A stretch of DNA of 32,072 bases, from contig CANRFA010000017.1 in assembly GCA_947629775.1 (NCBI GenBank), positions 1 to 32,072 of the forward strand, read 5' to 3'. The stretch's first letter is position 1, and the number at the start of each line of letters is the position of its first letter. The DNA is from an uncultured Oscillospiraceae bacterium. GTDB lineage: Bacteria > Bacillota > Clostridia > Oscillospirales > Oscillospiraceae. The position numbers and the translations under genes are program-made. The notes beneath the pieces are model-generated. The model saw only the letters and a list, made by a program, of their open reading frames with translations, was not told the DNA's origin and made no database searches. Of this stretch, positions 24,992-31,664 are shown piece by piece.

Positions 24992-26398
24992 TCAGTTGAG
25001 ACGGACCGTCCGCCCGTTTTTCCGGTAGGACAGGCCGCTGAAGTACTTCGCCGGGTCCGTGCGCGAACCGTTGATGCGCACCTCGAAGTGCAGGTGATAG
25101 CCGGTGGTGCGGCCGGTGAGACCCACGTAGCCCACGACCGTCCCCTGGCTCACGGTGTCGCCCACGCTGACCGCGCGGCTGCCCATGTGGGCATAGAGCG
25201 TGCTGGTCCCGTCGCTGTGGGACACCACCACGTAGTTGCCGTAGGACCAGTAGCCGCCGCTGCCCATACAGGATACGGTCACCACGCCGCTCTTGGCGCA
25301 GTGGATGGGCGTTCCCTTGGGCGCCGGAATGTCAATGCCGGTGTGGGTGGCCGGTTTCCCGGTGATGGGATCCGTCCGCCCGCCGAAGAGGGAGGTCAGG
25401 GTGGTCCTGCCGGGCAGGGGCCAGGCAAAGCTTCCTTCCGACTGGACCGAGGAAATCGACGGCGCCAGCTCCCGCTCCATCCGCCGGATCTCGGAATCCG
25501 CCGCACTGGCGGAACGGCTCAGTTCCGCCTCTTCCGCCTCCAGCTCCTGCTCCGTGGCGCTCACCTGCGCGATCAGCTTCTCCACTTCAGCCTCCTGGCT
25601 CTCCAGTTCCTGCTGGGCGGCAAGCTGTTCCTGCTTCGCCTCTTCCTGGGCCTGCCTGGCGGCCTCCTGCTCCTGTTTCGCCTTCTCCTGCTCCTCCTTG
25701 GCCGTCTGGAGCTCGGCGCGGGCCTGTTCCAGCTGGGCCTGATCTTCCTCCAGGCTGGCCTTCTCCTCGCTGATTGTCTGGCGGAGCTCCTCCAGCTCCT
25801 CCATGATCTCGTTGTCGTAGGCCATGAACTCCCGGACCATCAGCAGGTTGTCCAGCAGATCCGAAAAACTGTCCGAGGAGAAGAGGATGGACCAGTAGGA
25901 GACCTGACCGTGCTCCTCCATCAGCCGCACCCGCTGGCAGAACAGCTCGTAGAGCCGGGCCTCCTTGGCCTCCGTGTCCTCCAGCTGGGACTGCTTGCGG
26001 GCAATCTGCTCCTCAAGGTCGGCGATTCTGTCGTCCAGTTCGGCGATATCCGCCTGCAGAGCGTCAACTTGACTCTGAATGCTGTCAATCTGCGCCTGGA
26101 TGCTTTCGATCCGCTCCTCGATGCTGGCGATGGTCTGCCGGATCAGGTCGATGTCCTCCTCCAGCAGGGCCTTCTGCTCCATCAGCTCGCTCTTCTCCGC
26201 CCGGGCCTCGGCCAGCTTTTCCTGCACGCTCCTGCGCTGCTCCGCCAGGTCCTCGGCCTGCTTTTTCAGTTTGTCGATATCCGCCTGGGTGACGGCCCGG
26301 ACCTCCTCCACCACCGTCACCGGAGACAGGGGCAGCAGCAGAGCCAGCATCACCACAAAGGAAACGATCCGCACCCAGAGGCGCTTCTCTCTCGTCAT
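24992..26398 (-). CDS. M23 peptidoglycan hydrolase, PcsB/CwlO-like, copy 1 (intact)
   Basis: 468 aa from MTREKRLW, which has GGAGGAAG 6 bases upstream; an ATG five codons earlier lacks a site. A signal/anchor helix spans ~10-28. A long coiled coil (~36-320) has Gln/Glu/Ala heptads and the PcsB-type block GQVSYWSILFSSDSFSDLLDN (~164-184). The C-terminal LytM domain is ~325-460 with zinc ligands H352 and D356 (HTGIDIP) and H435-x-H437 (HLHFE), plus H404 in YAHM. Such enzymes cut peptidoglycan cross-bridge peptides and are switched on through the coiled coil by FtsEX. Its promoter carries a WalR-like box. The coiled coil contains an exact copy of the guide predicted for the nearby IscB element (26068-26083). 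Confidence 0.95.
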   Translation of the reverse strand: MTREKRLWVRIVSFVVMLALLLPLSPVTVVEEVRAVTQADIDKLKKQAEDLAEQRRSVQEKLAEARAEKSELMEQKALLEEDIDLIRQTIASIEERIESIQAQIDSIQSQVDALQADIAELDDRIADLEEQIARKQSQLEDTEAKEARLYELFCQRVRLMEEHGQVSYWSILFSSDSFSDLLDNLLMVREFMAYDNEIMEELEELRQTISEEKASLEEDQAQLEQARAELQTAKEEQEKAKQEQEAARQAQEEAKQEQLAAQQELESQEAEVEKLIAQVSATEQELEAEEAELSRSASAADSEIRRMERELAPSISSVQSEGSFAWPLPGRTTLTSLFGGRTDPITGKPATHTGIDIPAPKGTPIHCAKSGVVTVSCMGSGGYWSYGNYVVVSHSDGTSTLYAHMGSRAVSVGDTVSQGTVVGYVGLTGRTTGYHLHFEVRINGSRTDPAKYFSGLSYRKNGRTVRLN

Positions 26399-26479
26399 GG
26401 GTTCTTCCTCCATCCCTGCCGGAGTCTCCCGCGCCCGGGTCCCGCCCGCCCGGTCGCCTCTCCGGCCTTCTCTGCAGAG

Positions 26480-26508
26480 AATCTATCCCTTTTCCGCCTC
26501 CCTGTCAA
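26480..26508 (-). promoter_or_regulatory. Sigma-A promoter of M23 copy 1
   Basis: On the - strand, TTGACA (26503-26508, perfect consensus), a 17-base spacer and TAGATT (26480-26485). The leader is ~75 bases. Confidence 0.88.
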
Positions 26509-26535
26509 GGCCGCGAAGCCCTTCCTGACGGAATA

Positions 26536-26552
26536 TTTACAGAAAAGTTACA
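26536..26552 (-). promoter_or_regulatory. WalR-like box upstream of M23 copy 1
   Basis: On the - strand TGTAAC-TTTTC-TGTAAA, an exact fit to the WalR (YycF) consensus TGTWAH-N5-TGTWAH. It lies ~28 bases upstream of the -35 box, a position suited to activation. WalRK controls wall hydrolases in Firmicutes. Confidence 0.65.
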
Positions 26553-26592
26553 AATGATTACGGCTTTGTCACTTTTGTCTCCTTCGCAGAAG

Positions 26593-26627
26593 AAAAGGGC
26601 ACCGCGCCGGAGAGGACGCGATGCCCT
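26593..26627 (-). terminator. Terminator downstream of M23 copy 2
   Basis: AGGGCA plus CGCG (26596-26606) pair with CGCG-A-TGCCCT (26617-26627), followed on the - strand by TTTTCTTCT. It resembles the terminator of copy 3 (30035-30069), not that of copy 1. Confidence 0.75.
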
Positions 26628-26644
26628 GGAACTGCGAAGCGCGG

Positions 26645-27720
26645 TCAGTTGAGGCGCACGGTCTTGCCGCCCGAGCGCACATAGAGGCCGCTGAAGTAGT
26701 TGACCGGATCTACCCGGGAACCGTTGACGCGGATCTCGAAGTGGAGATGGTTGCCGGTGGAGGAGCCGGTGGAGCCCACCTTGCCCAGCTCCTGGCCCTG
26801 GCTCACGGTGTCGCCCACGCTGACTGCGCGGCTGCCCATGTGAGCATAGAGGGTGCTGGTCCCGTCGCTGTGGGACACCACCACGTAGTTGCCGTAGGAC
26901 CAGTAGCCGCCGCTGCCCATACAGGATACGGTCACCACGCCGCTCTTGGCGCAGTGGATGGGCGTTCCCTTGGGCGCCGGAATGTCAATGCCGGTGTGGG
27001 TGGCCGGTTTCCCGGTGATGGGATCCGTCCGCCCGCCGAAGAGGGAGGTCAGGGTGGTCCTGCCGGGCAGGGGCCAGGCAAAGCTTCCTTCCGACTGGAC
27101 CGAGGAAATCGACGGCGCCAGCTCCCGCTCCATCCGCCGGATCTCGGAATCCGCCGCGCTGGCGGAACGGCTCAGCTCCGCCTCTTCCGCCTCCAGCTCC
27201 TGCTCCGTGGCGCTCACCTGCGCGATCAGCTTCTCCACCTCGGCTTCCTGGTTCTCCAGTTCCTGCTGGGCGGCGAGCTGTTCCTGCTTCGCTTACTCCT
27301 GGGCCTGCCTGGCGGCCTCCTGCTCCTGCTTCGCCGCCTCCTGCTCCTCCTTGGCCGCCTGGAGCTCGGTGCGGGCCTGCTCCAGCTGGGCCTGGTCGTC
27401 CTCCAGACTGGCCTTCTCCTCGCTGATCGTCTGGCGGAGCTCCTCCAGTTCCTCCATGATCTCGTTGTCATAGTCCATGAACTCCCGGACCATCAGGAGG
27501 TTGTCCAGCAGATCCGAAAAACTGTCCGACGAGAAGAGGATGGACCAGTAGGAGACCTGGCCGTGCTCCTCCATCGGCCGCACCCGCTGGCAGAACAGCT
27601 CGTAGAACCGGGCCTCTTTCGCCTCCGTGTCCTCCTGCTGGGACTGCTTGCGGGCGATCTGCTCCTCGAGGTCGGCGATTCTGTCGTCCAGTTCGGCGAT
27701 ATCCGCCTGCAGAGCATCAA
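26645..27720 (-). pseudogene. M23 hydrolase copy 2, 3' fragment (with an in-frame stop)
   Basis: The coding frame resumes at 27720 with DALQADIAELDD exactly where the 5' fragment (ending ...IQSQV) breaks off at the IscB element. It continues through the coiled coil to a TAA at 27293-27295, where copy 1 reads GAA GAG and this copy GAG TAA. From there the same frame continues to 26645 through a complete LytM domain with HTGIDIP and HLHFE ligands; a 197-aa piece could begin at an ATG at 27238 but has no signal peptide or ribosome binding site. The body matches copy 1, but from ~26805 to the stop it matches copy 3 (GQELGKVGSTGSSTGNHLHFEI), so it is a mosaic. Confidence 0.9.
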
Positions 27721-27745
27721 TTTTACCGTATCCAATTCGGTAAAA
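27721..27745. repeat. Terminal palindrome at the iscB-downstream end of the element
   Basis: TTTTACCG (27721-27728) and CGGTAAAA (27738-27745) form a perfect 8-bp inverted repeat around 9 bases, at the very edge of the insertion. Subterminal hairpins of this kind are the recognition structures of HUH (IS200/IS605) transposases. Confidence 0.75.
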
Positions 27746-27768
27746 GCCACGCCCCTTTATGGGGCGGT
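27746..27768 (-). terminator. Hairpin downstream of iscB, possible terminator
   Basis: CGCCCC (27750-27755) and GGGGCG (27761-27766) form a stem with loop TTTAT. On the - strand GTGGC and then TTTT follow, so termination would be imperfect. It may also be part of the element end. Confidence 0.5.
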
Positions 27769-27789
27769 TTTGCGTGCCTCGGCTTGAAC

Positions 27790-29280
27790 TCACAGATAAA
27801 CCAGACCGCCTGTCTGAATGAATCGGCAATCTTCAACCTTGTAGTTGGTCTTTTTGTCCCCTTCCGCACGAATGTATCTCCCGCCCGAAAGCTGTCCGGA
27901 CATGACGTAGCGCTTGCCTTTGTACAGGAAGATGCATCCTGGCAGATACTTGCGTTTCGGGTCATTATAATACCGTTTGGAGGGAACAACCGTAAGCCTG
28001 GAGCAGGTCCTGCGCCGGTCTTCAGGGGGCAGGCTGTTCAGGTAATCCTCAAGGCTGGGACCTTCTTGCTCAAAACGGGCTTTCCGGTTTTTCGCAACCA
28101 CCGTCTTAACCACCTTCTTACCCACCTTTTTAACCAGCATGTAGGTTCGCTCACGCTGGTTGTTGATGATGGCGCGATCATGCCGGCGGTACTGCTTCAC
28201 CTCATAGACAGGGGCATGTCCCGGAACGGGGTTCTGATTGAGGGGAACGGAAGCGATGCACATGGCATCCGTGGGGTGGTCCTTCAGAAGACCGCTGCGT
28301 TCCCGGATGGCCTTGGTATCATAACCGGAGCAGATATGCACATGATCTTCGCCGAAGCGATCTACCAGCCCCTGATAGAGGGCCGGCATGATCTGGTTCA
28401 GAACACTCAGAGCGGCATACTTCTTCTCCCTCCCGATTTTCTGAATACAGAGACGGACTCCCCTGGTGTGGATTTTTGCGTGACAGTCCTTGCACAGGCC
28501 AACCAGGTTTTCCGGGCCATCGAATCCGTTTTTGCTCTGCTCCCGGATATGATGGTAGCATTCGATCGGCTTACCGCAGCAGGGGCACACGCCGCCCTGG
28601 GAGGCCCAGACATACTCCTTGGCATTCCTGAATCCCTTCAGGCGGCCGTTCTGATAGTCTGCGCCGAAAATCGTTCCGTCCTCCATCTTCATGAAGGAGA
28701 AGCGGTTGACCTCCAGCGTCCAGTCTGTCACCGGCAGAATGCCGCAGATTTTGTCTACCATGTTCAGGTGCGTCCGGAGCAACTGCGTCGCCGTGGGGGT
28801 CAGCCACCCCTGCGGGCGCTTGCGGTTGGCAAACCGCGCCTCCGTGTTGATGATGTAGTGATTCTCGATCGGCTTCTCGCAACGGGGAAGAACCCGCGGT
28901 TTCTTCGGAGGATCCGTCACGGTGCCGCACTTTCTGGCCCTCCGCTGCCGCCGCTTCCGCTCTCCCTGCCTGGATGCACTGCGATGGGCAGCACGGTTGC
29001 TCATCAGCTTCGGAATCTCCTTGTTTCTGGTTTCCACATGGTCAACGTACACAACATCTCCGTTTTCCTTCATTACGGAATTTGAAATGTTGGTACGTCC
29101 GGGATCAGTACCTCCGTAGAGGTTCTGAACACAATCCTCGGTTTCATACAGAAGCTGGATGGTAAAGGGCTTCATTTTGACGATCTTTGCCAGCTTGTGA
29201 TCCAACAGGTAACGGACACGGCCGCCCCTGTCCGTAGGCATCAGGCGATTTCCGGTCATGCTCAGCACACTCACATACAT
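27790..29280 (-). CDS. iscB: RNA-guided DNA endonuclease IscB (OgeuIscB-like), complete
   Basis: 496 aa; AAGGAGG lies 8 bases before the ATG at 29280. The N-terminal PLMP domain has NRLMPTDRGGRVRYLL (11-26). RuvC-I is GGTDPGRTNI with D59. The Arg-rich bridge helix is ~95-117 (RRXRR region). RuvC-II is LEVNRFSF with E190. The HNH domain (~230-272) has a CxxC (C232/C235), HHIREQ (H243/H244), N258 and CKDCH (C263, C266, H267). RuvC-III is GYDTKAIRERSGLLKDHPTDA with H335 and D338. The C-terminal ~150 residues form the target/TAM-interacting part. All catalytic residues are present. Segments such as KPFTIQL, ETRNK-PKLM, NRKRP-GWLTPTA and ALSVLNQI-P match the gut metagenomic OgeuIscB as I recall it, which also has 496 residues. 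The protein cuts both DNA strands under omega RNA guidance. Confidence 0.95.
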   Translation of the reverse strand: MYVSVLSMTGNRLMPTDRGGRVRYLLDHKLAKIVKMKPFTIQLLYETEDCVQNLYGGTDPGRTNISNSVMKENGDVVYVDHVETRNKEIPKLMSNRAAHRSASRQGERKRRQRRARKCGTVTDPPKKPRVLPRCEKPIENHYIINTEARFANRKRPQGWLTPTATQLLRTHLNMVDKICGILPVTDWTLEVNRFSFMKMEDGTIFGADYQNGRLKGFRNAKEYVWASQGGVCPCCGKPIECYHHIREQSKNGFDGPENLVGLCKDCHAKIHTRGVRLCIQKIGREKKYAALSVLNQIMPALYQGLVDRFGEDHVHICSGYDTKAIRERSGLLKDHPTDAMCIASVPLNQNPVPGHAPVYEVKQYRRHDRAIINNQRERTYMLVKKVGKKVVKTVVAKNRKARFEQEGPSLEDYLNSLPPEDRRRTCSRLTVVPSKRYYNDPKRKYLPGCIFLYKGKRYVMSGQLSGGRYIRAEGDKKTNYKVEDCRFIQTGGLVYL

Positions 29281-29304
29281 CTCTGACACCTCCTTTGAAT
29301 AAAG

Positions 29305-29526
29305 TATGGTAAATCACCGCCCCGAAGGCGGGTAGGATTCCCGAGGCTCAAGACCCCCGAGGGGGTCCGGGCACCACTAAGCAGGGTCCGAAGCTGGAAA
29401 AACCCCGGAGTGCCCAGGTGTCACGCCTCTGCTCAAATCAGCACATGTCGTCAGACGGTAGCCTGTCAGGGCGAACCATAACAAGCCCCTTGCCTTCAGA
29501 TATGGGGTAACTTGACTCTGAATGCT
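29305..29526 (-). ncRNA. Putative omega RNA of IscB (16-nt guide from the flank + ~206-nt scaffold)
   Basis: Between the element edge (29510) and the iscB ribosome binding site lies a highly structured, non-coding region. Stems seen: CCGCC/GGCGG (29317-29331), GACCCCC/GGGGGTC (29352-29367), a long-range GGGCAC (29369-29374) with GTGCCC (29410-29415), and an inner GGGT/ACCC. IscB omega RNAs lie directly upstream of iscB with the guide at their 5' end, taken from the flanking DNA. Here the guide would be the M23 sequence at 29511-29526 (- strand AGCATTCAGAGTCAAG). The exact ends are inferred from known omega RNA length, not measured. Confidence 0.75.
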
Positions 29527-29841
29527 GTCAATCTGCGCCTGGATGCTTTCGATCCGCTCCTCAATGCTGGCGATGGTCTGCTGAATCAGGTCGATGTCCT
29601 CTTCCAGCAGGGCCTTCTGATCCATCAGCTCGCTCTTCTCCGCCCGGGCCTCGGCCAGCTTCTCCTGTACGCTCCTGCGCTGATCCGCCAGGTCCTCGGC
29701 CTTCTTTTTCAGCTTGTCGATATCCGCCTGGGTGACGGCCTGGACCTCTTCCACCACCGTCACCGGAGACAGGGGCAACAGCAGAGCCAGCACCACCGCA
29801 AAGGAAACGATCCGCACCCAGAGGCGCTTCTCTCTCGTCAT
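29377..29841 (-). pseudogene. M23 hydrolase copy 2, 5' fragment
   Basis: From the ATG at 29841 (GGAGGAAG upstream) 111 native residues remain: signal/anchor helix and the first coiled-coil segment, near-identical to copy 1. At the insertion point after SIQSQV the frame runs into the element and adds 43 foreign residues before stopping at 29377. No catalytic domain is left. The promoter, WalR-like box and ribosome binding site are intact, so the fragment is probably still transcribed, and ribosomes would enter the omega RNA scaffold. Confidence 0.88.
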
Positions 29842-29922
29842 GGGTTCTTCCTCCATCCCTGCCGGAGTCTCCCGCGCCCGGGTCCCGCCCGCCCGGTCGC
29901 CTCTCCGGCCTTCTCTGCAGAG

Positions 29923-29951
29923 AATCTATCCCTTTTCCGCCTCCCTGTCAA
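29923..29951 (-). promoter_or_regulatory. Sigma-A promoter of M23 copy 2, likely also driving the IscB omega RNA
   Basis: TTGACA (29946-29951), 17 bases and TAGATT (29923-29928) on the - strand, identical to copy 1. It reads through the 5' fragment into the omega RNA and iscB. Confidence 0.87.
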
Positions 29952-29978
29952 GGCCGCGAAGCCCTTCCTGACGGAATA

Positions 29979-29995
29979 TTTACAGAAAAGTTACA
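29979..29995 (-). promoter_or_regulatory. WalR-like box upstream of M23 copy 2
   Basis: TGTAAC-TTTTC-TGTAAA on the - strand, same consensus fit and same distance from the -35 box as in copy 1. Confidence 0.65.
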
Positions 29996-30034
29996 AACGG
30001 TTACGGCCGTGTCATTTTTCCTTCTGCGCGGAAG

Positions 30035-30069
30035 GAAAGGGCACCGCGCCGGAGATGGCGCGATGCCCT
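30035..30069 (-). terminator. Terminator of M23 copy 3
   Basis: AGGGCA-CCGCGCC (30038-30050) pairs imperfectly with GGCGCGA-TGCCCT (30057-30069). On the - strand TTTCCTTCC follows, a weak T-rich tail. Confidence 0.7.
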
Positions 30070-30088
30070 GAAACTGTGAAGCGCGCGG

Positions 30089-31534
30089 TCAGTTGAGGCG
30101 CACGGTCTTGCCGCCCGAGCGCACATACAGGCCGCTGAAGTAGTTGACCGGATCCACCCGGGAGCCGTTGACCCGGATCTCGAAGTGGAGATGGTTGCCG
30201 GTGGAGGAGCCGGTGGAACCCACCTTGCCCAGCTCCTGGCCCTGGCTTACGGACTGTCCCACGCTCACGGAGCGGCTGCTCATGTGGGCGTAGAGGGTGC
30301 TGGTGCCATCGCTGTGGGAGACCACCACGTAGTTGCCGTAGGAGGGGCCCCGCATGGAGATGGTCACGATGCCGCTCTTGGCGCACTTGATGCTGGTGCC
30401 GTAGGCGGCGGGGATATCGATTCCGGTGTGGTTGTTTGGCTTGCCGGTAATGGGATGGATCCGGCCGCCGAACAGGGAGGAGAGGGTGGTCTTGCCGGGC
30501 AGGGGCCAGGAGAAGCTGCCCTCCGCCTTTACGCTGGAGATCTTGGGCGCCAGCTCCTTCTCCATCTGCTTGATTTTCGCGTCCGCGCTGGCGGCGGCCT
30601 GCTTCAGGGCGGACTCCTCCGCCTGCAGCTGCTGCTCCGTGACGCTGATCTCATTGATCAGCTTCTGGACCTCCGCCTCCTGGCTCTCCAGGTCCTGCTG
30701 GGCGCTGACCTGTTCCTGTTTGGCCGCTTCCTGTTCCCGCATGGCCTCTTCCTGGGCCGCCTTGGCGGCCTCCTGCTCCCGTTTGGCGGCCTCCTGTTCC
30801 TCTCTGGCCGCCTGCAGGTCCTTGCGGGCCTGCTCCAGCTGGGAGCGGATCTCTTCCAGGTCCGCCTTCTGGGAACGGATCGTCTCCTGGAGCTCCTGCA
30901 GGTCCTCCATGATCTCGTTGTCGTAGTCCATGAATTCCCGGACCATCAGGATATTATCCAGCAGGTCGGAAAAACTGTCCGAGGAGAAGAGGATGGACCA
31001 GTAGGAAACCTGGCCGTGCTCCTCCATCAGCCGCACCCGCTCGCAGAAGAGCTCGTAGAGCTGAGCCTCTTCCGCCTCCGCTTCCTCCAGCTCCTTCTGT
31101 TTTTCGTCGATCAGTGCGATGTACTCCTCGATCTCCTTATCCTTGTCCGCGATCTGGCCGTCCAGGTCCGCGATCTTATCCTGAATGCTGCTGATCTGCC
31201 CCTGGATGCCCGTGATTTTGTCCTGGATCCCCGAGATCCGATCCTGGATGCTGGCGATGGTCTGCTGAATGAGGTCGATATCGTCCTCCAGCAGCCCCTT
31301 CTGGTCGGTCAGCTCGCTCTTCTCCGCCCGGGCCTTCGCCAGTTTGCTCTGCACTTCCTTGCGCTGACTGGCCAGACTGGCGGACTCCTTCTTCAGCTTG
31401 TCGATGTCCGCCTGGGTCACCGCCGAAACCGGATCCACCAGACTGACCGGAGACAGCGGGATCAGCAGAGCCAGAACCAGAACGAGGGGAACCAGCCGCA
31501 GCCACCCGTGTTTTTTCCGCTTCAGAAACCTCAT
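30089..31534 (-). CDS. M23 peptidoglycan hydrolase, PcsB/CwlO-like, copy 3 (intact)
   Basis: 481 aa from ATG 31534, with GGGGGT close upstream; a TTG at 31546 would add four residues. Residues ~12-38 are a signal/anchor helix after a basic start (RFLKRKKHGWLR). A coiled coil at ~40-335 contains heptads with repeated SIQDKI/GIQDKI units and the GQVSYWSILFSSDSFSDLLDN block. The LytM domain at ~345-478 has HTGIDIP and HLHFE zinc ligands. It is the most divergent of the three copies in the coiled coil and probably the ancestral one, because it sits directly behind ftsX and the 34-aa peptide. No separate promoter was found, so it is likely expressed with ftsX, fitting FtsEX-dependent activation at division. 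Confidence 0.95.
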   Translation of the reverse strand: MRFLKRKKHGWLRLVPLVLVLALLIPLSPVSLVDPVSAVTQADIDKLKKESASLASQRKEVQSKLAKARAEKSELTDQKGLLEDDIDLIQQTIASIQDRISGIQDKITGIQGQISSIQDKIADLDGQIADKDKEIEEYIALIDEKQKELEEAEAEEAQLYELFCERVRLMEEHGQVSYWSILFSSDSFSDLLDNILMVREFMDYDNEIMEDLQELQETIRSQKADLEEIRSQLEQARKDLQAAREEQEAAKREQEAAKAAQEEAMREQEAAKQEQVSAQQDLESQEAEVQKLINEISVTEQQLQAEESALKQAAASADAKIKQMEKELAPKISSVKAEGSFSWPLPGKTTLSSLFGGRIHPITGKPNNHTGIDIPAAYGTSIKCAKSGIVTISMRGPSYGNYVVVSHSDGTSTLYAHMSSRSVSVGQSVSQGQELGKVGSTGSSTGNHLHFEIRVNGSRVDPVNYFSGLYVRSGGKTVRLN

Positions 31535-31546
31535 AGTAACCCCCAA

Positions 31547-31651
31547 TCACCGAATCATGACAATATTCGCTACAATGGGCAGCAGCATCGCGATGATCAT
31601 CACAATGGCCAGCGCCGCCATCAGAATCCGTCTGCGCTTCTCCCTCTTCAC
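31547..31651 (-). CDS. 34-aa single-pass membrane peptide between ftsX and the M23 gene
   Basis: GTG start at 31651 with AAGGGGG 8 bases upstream. The frame gives a basic head (MKREKRRRI...), one hydrophobic helix of about 20 residues (LMAALAIVMIIAMLLPIVAN) and a short tail. It fills the gap between ftsX (14 bases upstream) and M23 copy 3 (12 bases downstream), so it is in the same operon. No family is recognised. The location suggests a role beside FtsEX, but this is inference. Confidence 0.65.
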   Translation of the reverse strand: MKREKRRRILMAALAIVMIIAMLLPIVANIVMIR

Positions 31652-31664
31652 AGCCTTCGCCCCC

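Larger units (their letters stand above)
26357..26554. repeat. Direct repeat A1 (leader and 5' end of M23 copy 1)
   Basis: About 195 bases, from the beginning of the coding region through the promoter and the WalR-like box, are identical to 29799-29997. The paralogous bodies around them are also highly similar. This indicates a recent duplication or gene conversion. Confidence 0.85.
27721..29510 (-). mobile_element. IscB-encoding IS200/IS605-like element inserted in M23 copy 2 (no TnpA)
   Basis: Comparison with copy 1 defines the insert: ...CAAGTT|GATGCT... in the reconstructed gene is split, with the two-base TT ambiguous at the junction. Length is ~1,790 bases. It holds an omega RNA-like region, iscB and a 3' palindrome (27721-27745). 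No target-site duplication beyond the two bases and no transposase gene are present, so it must be mobilised in trans or be immobile. Base composition is visibly less GC-rich than the surroundings, indicating transfer. It points the same way as the disrupted gene. Confidence 0.9.
29799..29997. repeat. Direct repeat A2 (leader and 5' end of M23 copy 2)
   Basis: Identical to 26357-26554 over ~195 bases, including promoter, WalR-like box, leader and first codons. Divergence begins just beyond the WalR-like box (CAAATGATTA against CAAACGGTTA). Confidence 0.85.

Noticed and set aside
26645-27238. A separate functional 197-aa M23 peptidase gene
   Set aside because: It has no ribosome binding site, signal peptide or promoter, and is the tail of the interrupted copy 2.
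29301-29510. Riboswitch or group II intron upstream of the RNA-guided nuclease gene
   Set aside because: There is no reverse transcriptase and no intron domain V/VI pattern; position, size and the iscB gene fit an omega RNA better.
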